The position numbers and the translations under genes are program-made. Under the pieces are notes generated by a model. The model saw nothing but the letters and a program-made list of their open reading frames with translations, was not told the origin of the DNA and ran no database searches. A DNA stretch of 22,696 nucleotides, from contig CAYQSU010000058.1 of NCBI GenBank assembly GCA_964420325.1, positions 1 to 22,696 on the forward strand. Reading direction: 5' to 3'. Each line of letters begins with the position of its first letter. Within the stretch, counting starts at the first letter, position 1. The DNA comes from CAYQSU01 sp964420325 (GTDB taxonomy: Bacteria > Pseudomonadota > Alphaproteobacteria > Rhodospirillales > Defluviicoccaceae). Shown one piece after another: positions 5,400 through 13,800 of this stretch.

Positions 5400-7490
5400 C
5401 TACCCCGCTACCTGCGGCACGAAAATGAAGTCGCCACCCTCGTGCCCCGCGAAGTTGATCGGTTCGAACGAAGGAACCTGCGGAAATCTCCGGCGCGCGG
5501 CCGCCGTGACCACGCGGGCCCGGATCGCGAGGTAGAGGCGCTCTGCCTCCAGAATGATCCCGTTGTCCGCGAGGACACCCAGGAAGGCCTGCGCAAAGAC
5601 CGAGTGACCCTTTCCGCCCGCATCGAGCACGGGCTTGACGCCGCCCGAGGTGAGAGCGACCCGGGCCCGCATCGCCGCCAGTGTCTCCAGGACTTCGGTC
5701 CGCGCCTCTTCCGATAGTCCCGGCTCTAGCTTGACGTACGAATTCCGGGTCAGCATGCCGGCGTAGCACGAGTCGGCGACGACCATCACGTGCTTCGCCG
5801 ACATCAACTGAAGGTGGTCGGTGATGCTGAACGTCGAGATCCATTCGGTGGGATCGTCTCGCTCGGCATCGACCGGAATCCAATAGCCGCGATCGATCTT
5901 TTCCTCCAGGTGCCCGTGCCCCGCGTAGTAGATGAGCAGGTTGTCGCGTTCCGTCAGCCTTTGGCGAAGGTCGTTGAGGGCCTTCAGAATTTGCTGCCGG
6001 GTGGCGTCGGTAAGCAGGGTTACCTGAAAGCCGTACCGATCGCGAAGAATGCCGGCGATGGCCCTCGCGTCGTTCACGGCATTGCGCAGGCGTTCCCAGT
6101 GGCGATAGTTGTCGTTACCGACCACCAGCGCGTAATACTGCCCGAACCGGCCACGCTCGGCACGGCCGCGAGGGACGGAGGCGACACCGCCGTCAGCGGG
6201 AAGCAAGGTGATAGCCCGCATGCTCCGTTTGCCCTGGTGGTCGATGGCCAGGATCTCGAGCCTAGTTCCCGGAGCCGAGATCTCGGGGAGCAGGACCGTA
6301 AACGTGCCCTCGGCGCCCACCCTCATGCCCTTGCCGTTGACGCTGAGCGACTTCAGCCCGCCCGAAGCTAGCACCCGGCCGGTCACCGGCCGCGCCTCGG
6401 TGGTGCTGGCGATCCGGACCTCGTCCTGGCCCGCGGCGGCGGGAGGATCGATCAGCTCGATCGTCGGCCCGCCGAAGTCGCCGATGCCGCGGGCCTGGGG
6501 CTGGACGACGTCGTCGAGCTCCTCGCTGAGCTCGGTGATCCTCTCGTTCAACTGCGCGATCTCGGCGGTGCGGCGAGCGATCTCGCGATCCCGCTGCTCA
6601 AGGTTCTGCCGCTGCGTCTCAAGCTGTTGGCGCAGGGCTTCCACCTGTTCCTCGTGGCGGCTCGCCACGTCGGGCTCGGGTTTGGCTCGGGCCTCGGCAA
6701 GCTCGGCGAGCGCCGCCCGATACTTGGCACCGAGCTCCGCCAACTGCTGACGTTCCTGCGTCGCTGCGTCGGCCTCCGTGCCCTGGCGCGATCGCAACCG
6801 GGTGAGCTCGTCCATCGCCTTGTTGAGCTGCTCCCGGAGGCGATTGATGGTGCGATCCTGCTCCCGCACCCGCGTCTCTAGGTCACGGGTGCGCGCCTGC
6901 TTCTCGGCGCCGATCACCAATCCCGCCGGGGACGGGCTTACCCCCGAGGCCTTGGCATACCAATTGAAGGCTTCGGCCTTGTTCTGCGGCACCCCAAGGC
7001 CCTTCTCGTACAATCGACCGAGGCTGACGGCCGCCTGGGTATACCCCTGCTCGGCTGCCTTTCTGTAGTACGCCGCGGCCAACGCATAATCCGGCGCTCC
7101 GACTTTGCCCTTCTCATAGATCGAGCCCACGTAGTATTGCGCCTCCGCGTCGCCGGCGTCCGCCTTGGCGCGCCAGCCCTCGAGCGCAGCGCCGTAGCTG
7201 GCGCTGTCCTCGAGCACGTACTCGCCGCCGCGGATCGCACAGTCCTCGGCCGTGGTGCGGATCAGCGGCCGGCGCGCAACATAGGTCAGCCGCGTTCCGA
7301 GACGCCGGACCTGTCCCGGAAGCAGGCAGTCGACGATGGCAGATGGATCGGCGGCACCGGCCGCGGCCACTCGAATGACGCCCTCACGCGCCCAGACGCG
7401 CTCCGGTTCGGTTGCTGTGGCTGTGGTGCCACAAACGCTCAAGAAAAGCGACACAGCGGCGCAAAGCCGATGCAGCAAGGTCACCCGCAT
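5400..7490 (-). CDS. Secreted caspase-like (C14) protease with Sel1 repeats and coiled coil
   Basis: From the ATG at 7490 the product has 696 residues; this start gives a signal peptide (MRVTLLHRLCAAVSLFLSVCGTTATA), whereas the frame extends to a GTG at 7553 without one. Order: signal peptide (1-27); a short domain with two Cys (to about 95); Sel1-type repeats (about 100-175, AEAQYYVGSIYEKGKVGAPDYALAAAYYRKAAEQGYTQA and the next unit); a long Glu/Arg/Gln-rich coiled coil (about 200-325); a linker domain; and a caspase p20-like domain from about 455 (YALVVGNDNYRHWERLRNAVNDA). The catalytic dyad is complete: H525 in YYAGHGH and C575 in VVADSCYAG. Bacterial members of this clan cut after basic or acidic residues; the target here is unknown. 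The signal peptide suggests action in the periplasm or outside. Divergent from the outer-membrane barrel gene, 176 bases between starts. Confidence 0.9.
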   Translation of the reverse strand: MRVTLLHRLCAAVSLFLSVCGTTATATEPERVWAREGVIRVAAAGAADPSAIVDCLLPGQVRRLGTRLTYVARRPLIRTTAEDCAIRGGEYVLEDSASYGAALEGWRAKADAGDAEAQYYVGSIYEKGKVGAPDYALAAAYYRKAAEQGYTQAAVSLGRLYEKGLGVPQNKAEAFNWYAKASGVSPSPAGLVIGAEKQARTRDLETRVREQDRTINRLREQLNKAMDELTRLRSRQGTEADAATQERQQLAELGAKYRAALAELAEARAKPEPDVASRHEEQVEALRQQLETQRQNLEQRDREIARRTAEIAQLNERITELSEELDDVVQPQARGIGDFGGPTIELIDPPAAAGQDEVRIASTTEARPVTGRVLASGGLKSLSVNGKGMRVGAEGTFTVLLPEISAPGTRLEILAIDHQGKRSMRAITLLPADGGVASVPRGRAERGRFGQYYALVVGNDNYRHWERLRNAVNDARAIAGILRDRYGFQVTLLTDATRQQILKALNDLRQRLTERDNLLIYYAGHGHLEEKIDRGYWIPVDAERDDPTEWISTFSITDHLQLMSAKHVMVVADSCYAGMLTRNSYVKLEPGLSEEARTEVLETLAAMRARVALTSGGVKPVLDAGGKGHSVFAQAFLGVLADNGIILEAERLYLAIRARVVTAAARRRFPQVPSFEPINFAGHEGGDFIFVPQVAG

Positions 7491-7666
7491 GGCAAGATCG
7501 CTTCGCCCGAGGATCCCCCTCCGGGGTTCCTCAAAGAGGGCCAAGTCTATCACCTATTGGGTTCGGAAGGAATTCTTAAAGCTTAGCGGCGGCCAAGACC
7601 CGACGACAGCACTTGGGAACCCGGCAAGAGAGTCCTGTTGGTCGTCGCCATGCGGAGGAGGCAACG

Positions 7667-8959
7667 ATGACCATCATCGATCGTCACGCGGAGGTGCGTG
7701 GGCCGGACCACAATCAGCGAGCGACGGTGCAACCGCGATCGATGCGAAGGCGTCGGTCGCGTGCATGGTCCTTGACTGCGCTTGCGACAGGCGTCCTCGC
7801 CATGCCGCTCCTGCTCGCCGCGCAGGCCTCCTTGGCACAGACCCTCGACGACCAGCTCGGCGCGGCATTGGGTAACGGCTGCCCCGGCTTGTCCCCCGTT
7901 TCCGGTTCCGGCCTTTCCAGCCTCTGCGCCACCACCCTATTTCTCAGCGAAGACGCGGTTACCGCCGGCGGCAATCAGACCCAGTCCCAGGGATCAACAG
8001 TTTCCGTCGTTCCTCGTGCGGTCGCCGCTCGACTGGAAGGCACGCTGGGGATCGTCGGCGGCGGAGCGAGCGCGGACGGATCGATCGATCTCGGCGGCGG
8101 CTTCAGCGCCTATGGCTCGATCGATGGGGAGGTATTGAACCGGGACGTCACAACCAACGAAGATGCATACGATTCACAGATTGTTGGGGTGTCTGTCGGC
8201 GGCGACTACCTCATAACAGACTGGGCCGTAGCAGGCATGGCCTTCAGCTACAGCAGCAACAACGGTGACTTTGATGCCGGTGGCGACTTCCGGACCAACT
8301 CGTTCGGGGTGACCGCCTACGGCTCATTCACGCCGCTTCAAGGCTTCTTCACGGACGTCGTCCTCGGCTATGCCTACAAGAACTACGACGTGACCAGAGC
8401 CGTTTCCGCCGTCGCCGTGCCCAGCGGAACCATCGCAGCTCTTGGCCGAGCCTCGGGCAGCACCGACTCCAACAACTTCGATGCGCGGATGAACCTCGGC
8501 TACGACTTCGCCATCGACAACATCACGATCGGACCGCGCGCGGGCGTGCGGTACGGCTACACCCTCATTCACAGCTTCTCGGAGAGTGGTCCGACCGGGC
8601 TCGAGCTCAACTATCTGGACGACGAGGGGGTGACTTCGCTGCAGACCTCACTCGGGGCGGCGGCATCGATCGCCATCAGCACCGAGCTCGGTGTCTTCGT
8701 GCCGCAGATCAGCTTCGAGTGGGTCCATGAGTTCCGCAACGACCAGAGGTTCGCCTCGGTGCAGCTTGTCGATGACGGCAGCGGCACCACGTTCATTTCT
8801 CCGACCGACAAGCCCGACCGGGACTTTTTCGACCTCGGCGTCGGCGTAGTCGCCGTGATGCCGGGTGGCGTCCAGCCATACGTCAGCTTCAGGGCGCTTC
8901 TCGGCCACAGCTTCTTCGAGAACTACGCGGGCACATTCGGGGCGCGCATCGAGTTCTAG
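7667..8959 (+). CDS. Autotransporter-type outer-membrane beta-barrel protein
   Basis: The ATG at 7667 follows GGAGG with good spacing and gives 430 residues. A long basic n-region (RRRRSR at about 26-31) leads a signal peptide ending near AAQASLAQ (about residue 58). The mature start carries two Cys (GCPGL and SSLC), then about 310 residues of alternating aromatic/hydrophobic strands typical of an autotransporter barrel: GVSVGGDYLITDWAVAGMAFSYS, FFTDVVLGYAYKNYDV, FDARMNLGYDFAIDN, GPRAGVRYGYTLIHSF, up to the C-terminal FGARIEF with the final Phe expected for insertion by the Bam machinery. The passenger region is only about 70 residues, so this may be a barrel with a short stalk rather than an exporter of a large domain. 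Confidence 0.85.
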   Translation: MTIIDRHAEVRGPDHNQRATVQPRSMRRRRSRAWSLTALATGVLAMPLLLAAQASLAQTLDDQLGAALGNGCPGLSPVSGSGLSSLCATTLFLSEDAVTAGGNQTQSQGSTVSVVPRAVAARLEGTLGIVGGGASADGSIDLGGGFSAYGSIDGEVLNRDVTTNEDAYDSQIVGVSVGGDYLITDWAVAGMAFSYSSNNGDFDAGGDFRTNSFGVTAYGSFTPLQGFFTDVVLGYAYKNYDVTRAVSAVAVPSGTIAALGRASGSTDSNNFDARMNLGYDFAIDNITIGPRAGVRYGYTLIHSFSESGPTGLELNYLDDEGVTSLQTSLGAAASIAISTELGVFVPQISFEWVHEFRNDQRFASVQLVDDGSGTTFISPTDKPDRDFFDLGVGVVAVMPGGVQPYVSFRALLGHSFFENYAGTFGARIEF

Positions 8960-8961
8960 CA

Positions 8962-8984
8962 GCGGGCGCCCGCCGATCTGCGGG
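8962..8984. terminator. Palindrome and hairpin between convergent genes
   Basis: The 28-base gap between the barrel stop and the hydrolase stop holds GCGGGCGCCCGC, a perfect 12-base palindrome (8962-8973), and an alternative hairpin CCCGC-CGATCT-GCGGG (8969-8984). Plausible two-way terminator; no T-run. Confidence 0.3.
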
Positions 8985-8987
8985 TCG

Positions 8988-9863
8988 TCATCGGCCGGCG
9001 GGCTGTGAATCCAATAGTCGTTGCCGGAGAGCGGACAGGATCTCGCGCCAGATCTCCTGCCAGCAGCACGCGTGGTCGTAGCCCGGGATCACGATGACCT
9101 CGGAATTCGCGCCGGTCGCCGCCTTGAGCACGAGATCGGCCGGGACCACCTGGTCTCTCCCGCCGACGTAGTGTCGCTGAGCGACACGGCGGGGAAGGAT
9201 GTCCGCGCCAAGCGGGTTCAGCGACCCACCCAGCCTGCCGTAGCCATGGTGCTCGGCCCAGGAGTCGGGATCGATGTTTGCGGCGATGGTGACGACGGCC
9301 GTCGTCTCGGCGATGCGTCCGGCCAGCAGCAGCGCCAGCGCACCGCCGCCGCTATGTCCGAACCAGACGATTGCGGGGAAATCGCCTCGCGCGGTCACTC
9401 TGCCGAGGGCCGCCGCCATGCTGTACACAACGGATGCCGAGTACCGCCCAGACGTCCAATCGCGCGCCGAGCATGGCGCACTATCGGCAAGCCCGTGGTA
9501 GCACGGGCGGCCCAGATAGACCGCCGGGTCGGGGTCCATCGCCATCAGGCGCAGCATCAGCGGGTTGCGTGGCGTCGGATCGGCAGCCGGCCGGCCGGCG
9601 ATCCACGGGGTGCCGTCACCCTCGAGGTAGACATGCAGAGCGCTTGGGCGCGGTGATGGCGGAGCAGCGAACGCGCCGTTCACGTAGACCGCGTGAAGGA
9701 ACGGATCTCCCGGCACAATCTCCTTGTTCAACCCGTGCTCGGCGGCCAACGCGTCGAAGCGGTCGGCGGGGGACGCACATCCGGCAAGGATTATCGAAGC
9801 CAGCAGCCAAGCTGCCACGGTGAAGTCGGCTTCGGCACAATACCGCCGGCTCCCGGCCCTCAT
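8988..9863 (-). CDS. Putative lipoprotein with alpha/beta-hydrolase fold
   Basis: Using the ATG at 9863 the product is 291 residues: a basic start, a hydrophobic core and a lipobox (WLLASIILAGCASP), so the mature protein is probably lipid-anchored in the envelope. The hydrolase triad is visible: S171 in GHSGGGALALLLAG, D237 in VGGRDQVVP and H264 in GYDHACCW. That fits an esterase, lipase or thioesterase; the substrate cannot be told. The frame stays open to 9944, but the added residues overlap the repeated small-ORF segment and lack a ribosome site; no start here has a good one, so the N-terminus is uncertain. Converges on the barrel gene. Confidence 0.8.
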   Translation of the reverse strand: MRAGSRRYCAEADFTVAAWLLASIILAGCASPADRFDALAAEHGLNKEIVPGDPFLHAVYVNGAFAAPPSPRPSALHVYLEGDGTPWIAGRPAADPTPRNPLMLRLMAMDPDPAVYLGRPCYHGLADSAPCSARDWTSGRYSASVVYSMAAALGRVTARGDFPAIVWFGHSGGGALALLLAGRIAETTAVVTIAANIDPDSWAEHHGYGRLGGSLNPLGADILPRRVAQRHYVGGRDQVVPADLVLKAATGANSEVIVIPGYDHACCWQEIWREILSALRQRLLDSQPAGR

Positions 9864-9915
9864 CGTGGCGTCGCGGGTCGCTGTCGTCGGCGGCATGGCG
9901 ATCGCCGGTTTATGA
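9820..9915 (+). CDS. Possible small protein ending VGGMAIAGL (copy B)
   Basis: From the GTG at 9820 this frame gives 31 residues ending in a hydrophobic stretch and VVGGMAIAGL, matching the end of the 52-residue small ORF at 4162-4320. Upstream of the shared part the two are weakly alike (YRRLPALIV against CRQLASFAV). No ribosome site precedes the GTG; a TTG at 9724 is the only other in-frame start nearby. It overlaps the 5' end of the hydrolase lipoprotein gene on the other strand. It may be a true small gene, a remnant of one, or a DNA element that happens to be open in this frame. Confidence 0.35.
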   Translation: MKSASAQYRRLPALIVASRVAVVGGMAIAGL

Positions 9916-9920
9916 GCGCG
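9886..9920 (+). repeat. 35-base dispersed repeat, second copy (first at 4291-4325)
   Basis: Bases 9886-9920 match 4291-4325 at 32 of 35 positions, both on the plus strand and both ending in TGAGCGCG. The first 23 bases are identical and contain the palindrome GGCGATCGCC. The three differences fall in the last two sense codons and are silent on the plus strand. Confidence 0.9.
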
Positions 9921-9962
9921 CAAGGCCGGTAGACCGGGGCTCACTCATCAAGCGACGGCATG

Positions 9963-10697
9963 TCAGGCAACGAAGGGGGAGTGCCGGTCGATTTCGCCGA
10001 CCCCTGCGATTTCGGCGAGCCGGGCGCCATCGACAATGCTCAGGCTTCGCTCCTGGCGCAGAACGACTGTCTCGGCTTCGAGCATGCGGAAGGCGCGGCG
10101 GACGTCGGTTGCGGCCAAGCCCAAGGCGTCGCCGACGTGCTCGGCCTCCAACGGAAAGTCGAAGGCAACGCCACGCACCCTTAGGCGCCTGGCGAGGCGG
10201 GAGTGCAGCTCGACGATCAGGCCGGCCACCCTTTCGACTGCCGTCATCTGCCCGACGCTGACGAGGCGCCGCTCGGTGGCGAGTTCCTCCGCGGTGGCGA
10301 TGGCATGAGCCATCCGGCTGATCGCGGGATCGCGGGCGACCAAGTTCGAATACCCTTCACGCTCGAAGTTCATCGTTGTCACGTCGGTCAGCGCCTCAAC
10401 CCAATGATCGGTGCGGTCGCCGTGAAGAAAGGCGGGGCTGACCGGCTGCGGCGGCAACAGGAAGGAGAGGATCTGGCGCCGGCCGGCGCGGGTCACGCTG
10501 TAGCGGTATGCCCATCCCTCGTACATCATCGGGAAGATGTCGATGCTGTGTCCCGGCTGGTACATCACCTGCCGCGCCCGATAGGCGCTGAACCCGTACA
10601 GAAGATCGACGAAACTTTCCCACCGGCCGAGGCAGGACCGGCCATAGACGAGGTCGATCTGGTTCAGAAAATCCAAACAGCGACCCTGGTGGTCCAT
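9963..10697 (-). CDS. Crp/Fnr-family transcriptional regulator
   Basis: The ATG at 10697 is preceded by GGGAGGGG and yields 244 residues. The N-terminal part (about 20-140) is a cNMP-binding-type beta barrel (MYQPGHSIDIFPMMYEGWAYRYSVTRAGRRQILSFLLPP), and the C-terminal part (about 160-230) is a Crp-type winged helix (LEAEHVGDALGLAATDVRRAFRMLEAETVVLRQERSLSIVD). The typical cAMP-contacting Arg-Ser motif is not evident, and only two Cys are present near the N-terminus, so neither a Crp-like cAMP role nor an Fnr-like four-Cys cluster is supported. Ligand and targets are unknown. It lies downstream of the RND operon on the same strand but probably has its own promoter. Confidence 0.88.
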   Translation of the reverse strand: MDHQGRCLDFLNQIDLVYGRSCLGRWESFVDLLYGFSAYRARQVMYQPGHSIDIFPMMYEGWAYRYSVTRAGRRQILSFLLPPQPVSPAFLHGDRTDHWVEALTDVTTMNFEREGYSNLVARDPAISRMAHAIATAEELATERRLVSVGQMTAVERVAGLIVELHSRLARRLRVRGVAFDFPLEAEHVGDALGLAATDVRRAFRMLEAETVVLRQERSLSIVDGARLAEIAGVGEIDRHSPFVA

Positions 10698-10813
10698 TGT
10701 CCCACCCCTCCCTTGCTTGCCCGCTTGTTCTCGTGATTGTTGATTGCGCCGCGCGGAGCGGCGGGCGCGGCCGGTTCCAATGGGCCGGGCAGGCGTTCGC
10801 ACCCCAACCAGAA

Positions 10814-10822
10814 ATGATAGCA
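10814..10822 (-). promoter_or_regulatory. Possible extended -10 promoter for the Crp/Fnr gene
   Basis: On the minus strand TGCTATCAT matches an extended -10 element (TGnTATAAT), about 117 bases before the regulator start codon, in the most AT-rich part of this gap. A weak TTATCG lies 19 bases upstream as a poor -35. Confidence 0.3.
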
Positions 10823-10845
10823 TACTTTCCGCCGGCTGCGATAAC

Positions 10846-10874
10846 GGCCGCTCGGAGCCTTCAGGCCCGCGGCC
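10846..10874 (-). terminator. Hairpin immediately after the RND pump gene
   Basis: GGCCGC and GCGGCC pair across 17 bases, with an inner GCCT/AGGC pair, directly after the RND stop codon. No T-run follows, so it may be a Rho-type end or an mRNA-stabilising hairpin. It separates the pump operon from the Crp/Fnr gene. Confidence 0.38.
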
Positions 10875-13800
10875 TCAGCCGGCGGACGGTGCGGGCTCGC
10901 CCGCGCCGCGCTCGTCACGCGCCACCGTGGTCACGCCGAGGTCGTGGAGGACGGCGTAGGCGGCGGGGATGACGACGAGCACCAGCACGGTCGACGCCGC
11001 AAGCCCGAACGCCAGCGAGGTGACCAGCGGGATCAGCACCTGGGCTTGGAGGCTGCGCTCGAAGAGGAGCGGCAGCAGCCCGGCGATCGTGGTCAGCGAG
11101 GTCAACAGCACCGCCCGGAACCGCTGCCGGGACGCCTGCCGGGCGGCGGCGAGCACATCCCGTCCCGAGGCGACGTTGCGCTTCACGAACAAGACGAGAA
11201 GGATCGAATCGTTGACGACGATGCCGGCCAGCGACGCGGCGCCCATGCCGCTCGGCATCGACAGGTCGAGGCCCATCACGACGTGGCCGAGGACGACGCC
11301 GATGGCGGCGAACGGAATGGCCAGCATGACGATGACCGGCTCGATGTAGCTGCGGAAGTGGAAGCTCAAGAGCACGAAAATCCCGAACAGCCCGAGAAGA
11401 AAGGCGCGCTCGAGCGACTCTCCCGTCTCCCTCTGCGACTTCGCCTGGCCTTCGAGCATCACCGAGATCCCCGGATTCCGCGTCAGCAGCTCCGGCAGGA
11501 AGCGCGCCCGGGTGTCGGCCAGGATCTCGTTGACGTTGGCCTTGTCGGTATCGACGTCGCCGCGCACCGTCACCGTTCTGACGCCGTCGACACGGGCGAT
11601 GCGGGCGACCCCGCGAGCGGTCTCGAGCGTCGCCAGCGCCGTCAGCGGCGCCTGCTCGCCGCCGGGCAGGGTGACCGCGAAGTCGTCGAGAGCGGCGAGG
11701 CTGCTCTGGTCGAGGGCGTCGAGGCGGACGTCGATCTCGAAGCGCTCGCGGCCGACCTGGATCTCGGCGGCGGTGCGGCCGTGAAAGGCGGCGCGAAGCT
11801 GACCGGCAAGCTCCGCCGCATCGAGGCCGAGCCCGAGGGTCCCCTCGCGCAGGCGGACCCGGATCTCGGGCTTGCCCGGGCGCAGATCGTCGCGGAGGTC
11901 GGCGACCCCCTGGTAGCGGCCGAGCCAGGCGATGAGCTCCTCCGCACCGGTCTTCAACGTCGCGAGATCCTGGCCCTGCAGGCGGATCTCGATGGGAATG
12001 CCGGCCGGCCCGATCTGCGGCTCCATGAAGCTCATGGTCAGCACGTCGGGGATGACGCCGGTCTCCTCGCGCCATCGGTTGAGGACATCGGCGAGCCGGG
12101 CGTTCCGCCGCTCCGCGCCGAGCAGGTCGACGCTCACCGTCGCCACGTGCGCGCCGGCCTCGAAGGCCTCGATGTTGCGGTTGAACTGGACCAGCACGGT
12201 GCGGACCAGGGGCTGGCCCTCCGGCTGAAGGGGCGTGAAGATCGCGTCGACGCGACCGAGCGCGTCGACGATGCGGGCGACCACCTCCTCGGTGCGGGCG
12301 AGCGGCGTGCCCTGGGGCAGGAGGATCCGCGCCTCGACGACGTTGCCGTCGAGCTCGGGAAAGGCGCGGAACTTGACCACGCCGCCGGCGACCAGGCTGG
12401 CGGCGATCAGGAAGGCCATCACCACGGAGCCCACGGTCAGGTAGCGCCATTGGACCGCGGCGTCGACGGCGCGCCCGAGGAGGTTCTCGCGCGTCCAGTC
12501 GAAGCCCGCATCGAAGCGGCGGCGGAAGGCGCCGGGAGGCCCGCGTCCGAGCCCGTGGGCGATGTGGTGCGGCAGGATCAGGAACGCCTCGACCAGGCTC
12601 ACCGCCAGGGTGATGATGAGGACGACCGGCACCACCCGCATCACCTTGCCGATGTCGCCGGCGAGGAACCCCAGGGGCGCGAACACGCAGACCGAGGTCA
12701 GGAACGAGGAGAACACCCCGGGCGCCACCTCGCGGGTGCCGTCGACTGCGGCCATCAGCCGGGTCTTTCCGTCGCGAAGATGGCGGGCGATGTTCTCGGC
12801 GATGACGATCGAATCGTCCATGATCAGGCCGATGGCGATGAGCAGCGCGACCATGGTCAGCATGTCGATCGAGTAGCCGATCAGGACCATGACCGCGAGC
12901 GAGCCGAGGAACGAGGCCGGCAGCCCCATCGCCACCCAGAAGGACAGACGGAACGAGAAGAACAGCCAGAGGACGAGAAACACCAGGACCAGGCCCATGG
13001 CGCCGTTGCCGACGAGCATGTCGAGGCGGTCCTCGACGATGGACGCCACGTCGCGGGTGAGCTGGAACTCGACGCCGGGCGGCGCCCGCCTGCGCTCGTC
13101 GGCGACGAAGGCGCGCACCGCCTCGACGACCGAGATCGTGTCCTGGTCCCTGGTCTTGTTGACCTGGAGGAGAGCGGCCCGCCGGCCGTTGAGCAGCATC
13201 CGCTCCTCGTCGAGATCGAAACGGTCGGTGACGGAGGCGATCTGGCCGAGCCTGACCTCGGCGCCGCCGGTGCCGGCGACGACCACCAGGTCCTCGAATT
13301 CCCGCGGATGGCGGCGCTGGTCCTCGAACCGGACGAGAACCTCGCGGTCCCTGGTCTTGACGGTGCCGGCGGGCAGATCGAGGCTCTGGCGCTCGACGAT
13401 GCGGGCAATGTCCTCGACGCTGAGGCCGAACTGGCGCAGCGAAAGCGCATCCGGCTCGATCCGGACCTGCCGGTCGGAGAAGCCCAAGAGCTCGACCTGG
13501 CTCACGTCGTCGAGGGCGATCAGCCGGTCCCTCAGCGCCTCGGCGTAGTCCTTGAGATCCGGCTCCGCCATCGGGCCCGAGACCGCCACCGACACCACCA
13601 TGTCGGTGCGCTCGAGCTGGCGGATCACCGGCCGTTCCGTGAGTTCCGGGAAGTCGTCGATGGCGTCGATCTCGGTCTTGACGTCGGTGAGAAACCGATT
13701 GACTTCGCCTTCCCGGCGCATCTCGATCGTCGCCGTGCCCACCCCCTCGCGCGCTTCGCAGCGGATCTCCTTGACGTCGGTGAGGGACTGCACGGCGTCC

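Noticed and set aside
7616..7639. GGAAC...GTT resembling an EcfG general-stress promoter before the barrel gene
   Set aside because: The spacing is one base short of the usual form and the -10 part lacks the leading C; too weak to list.
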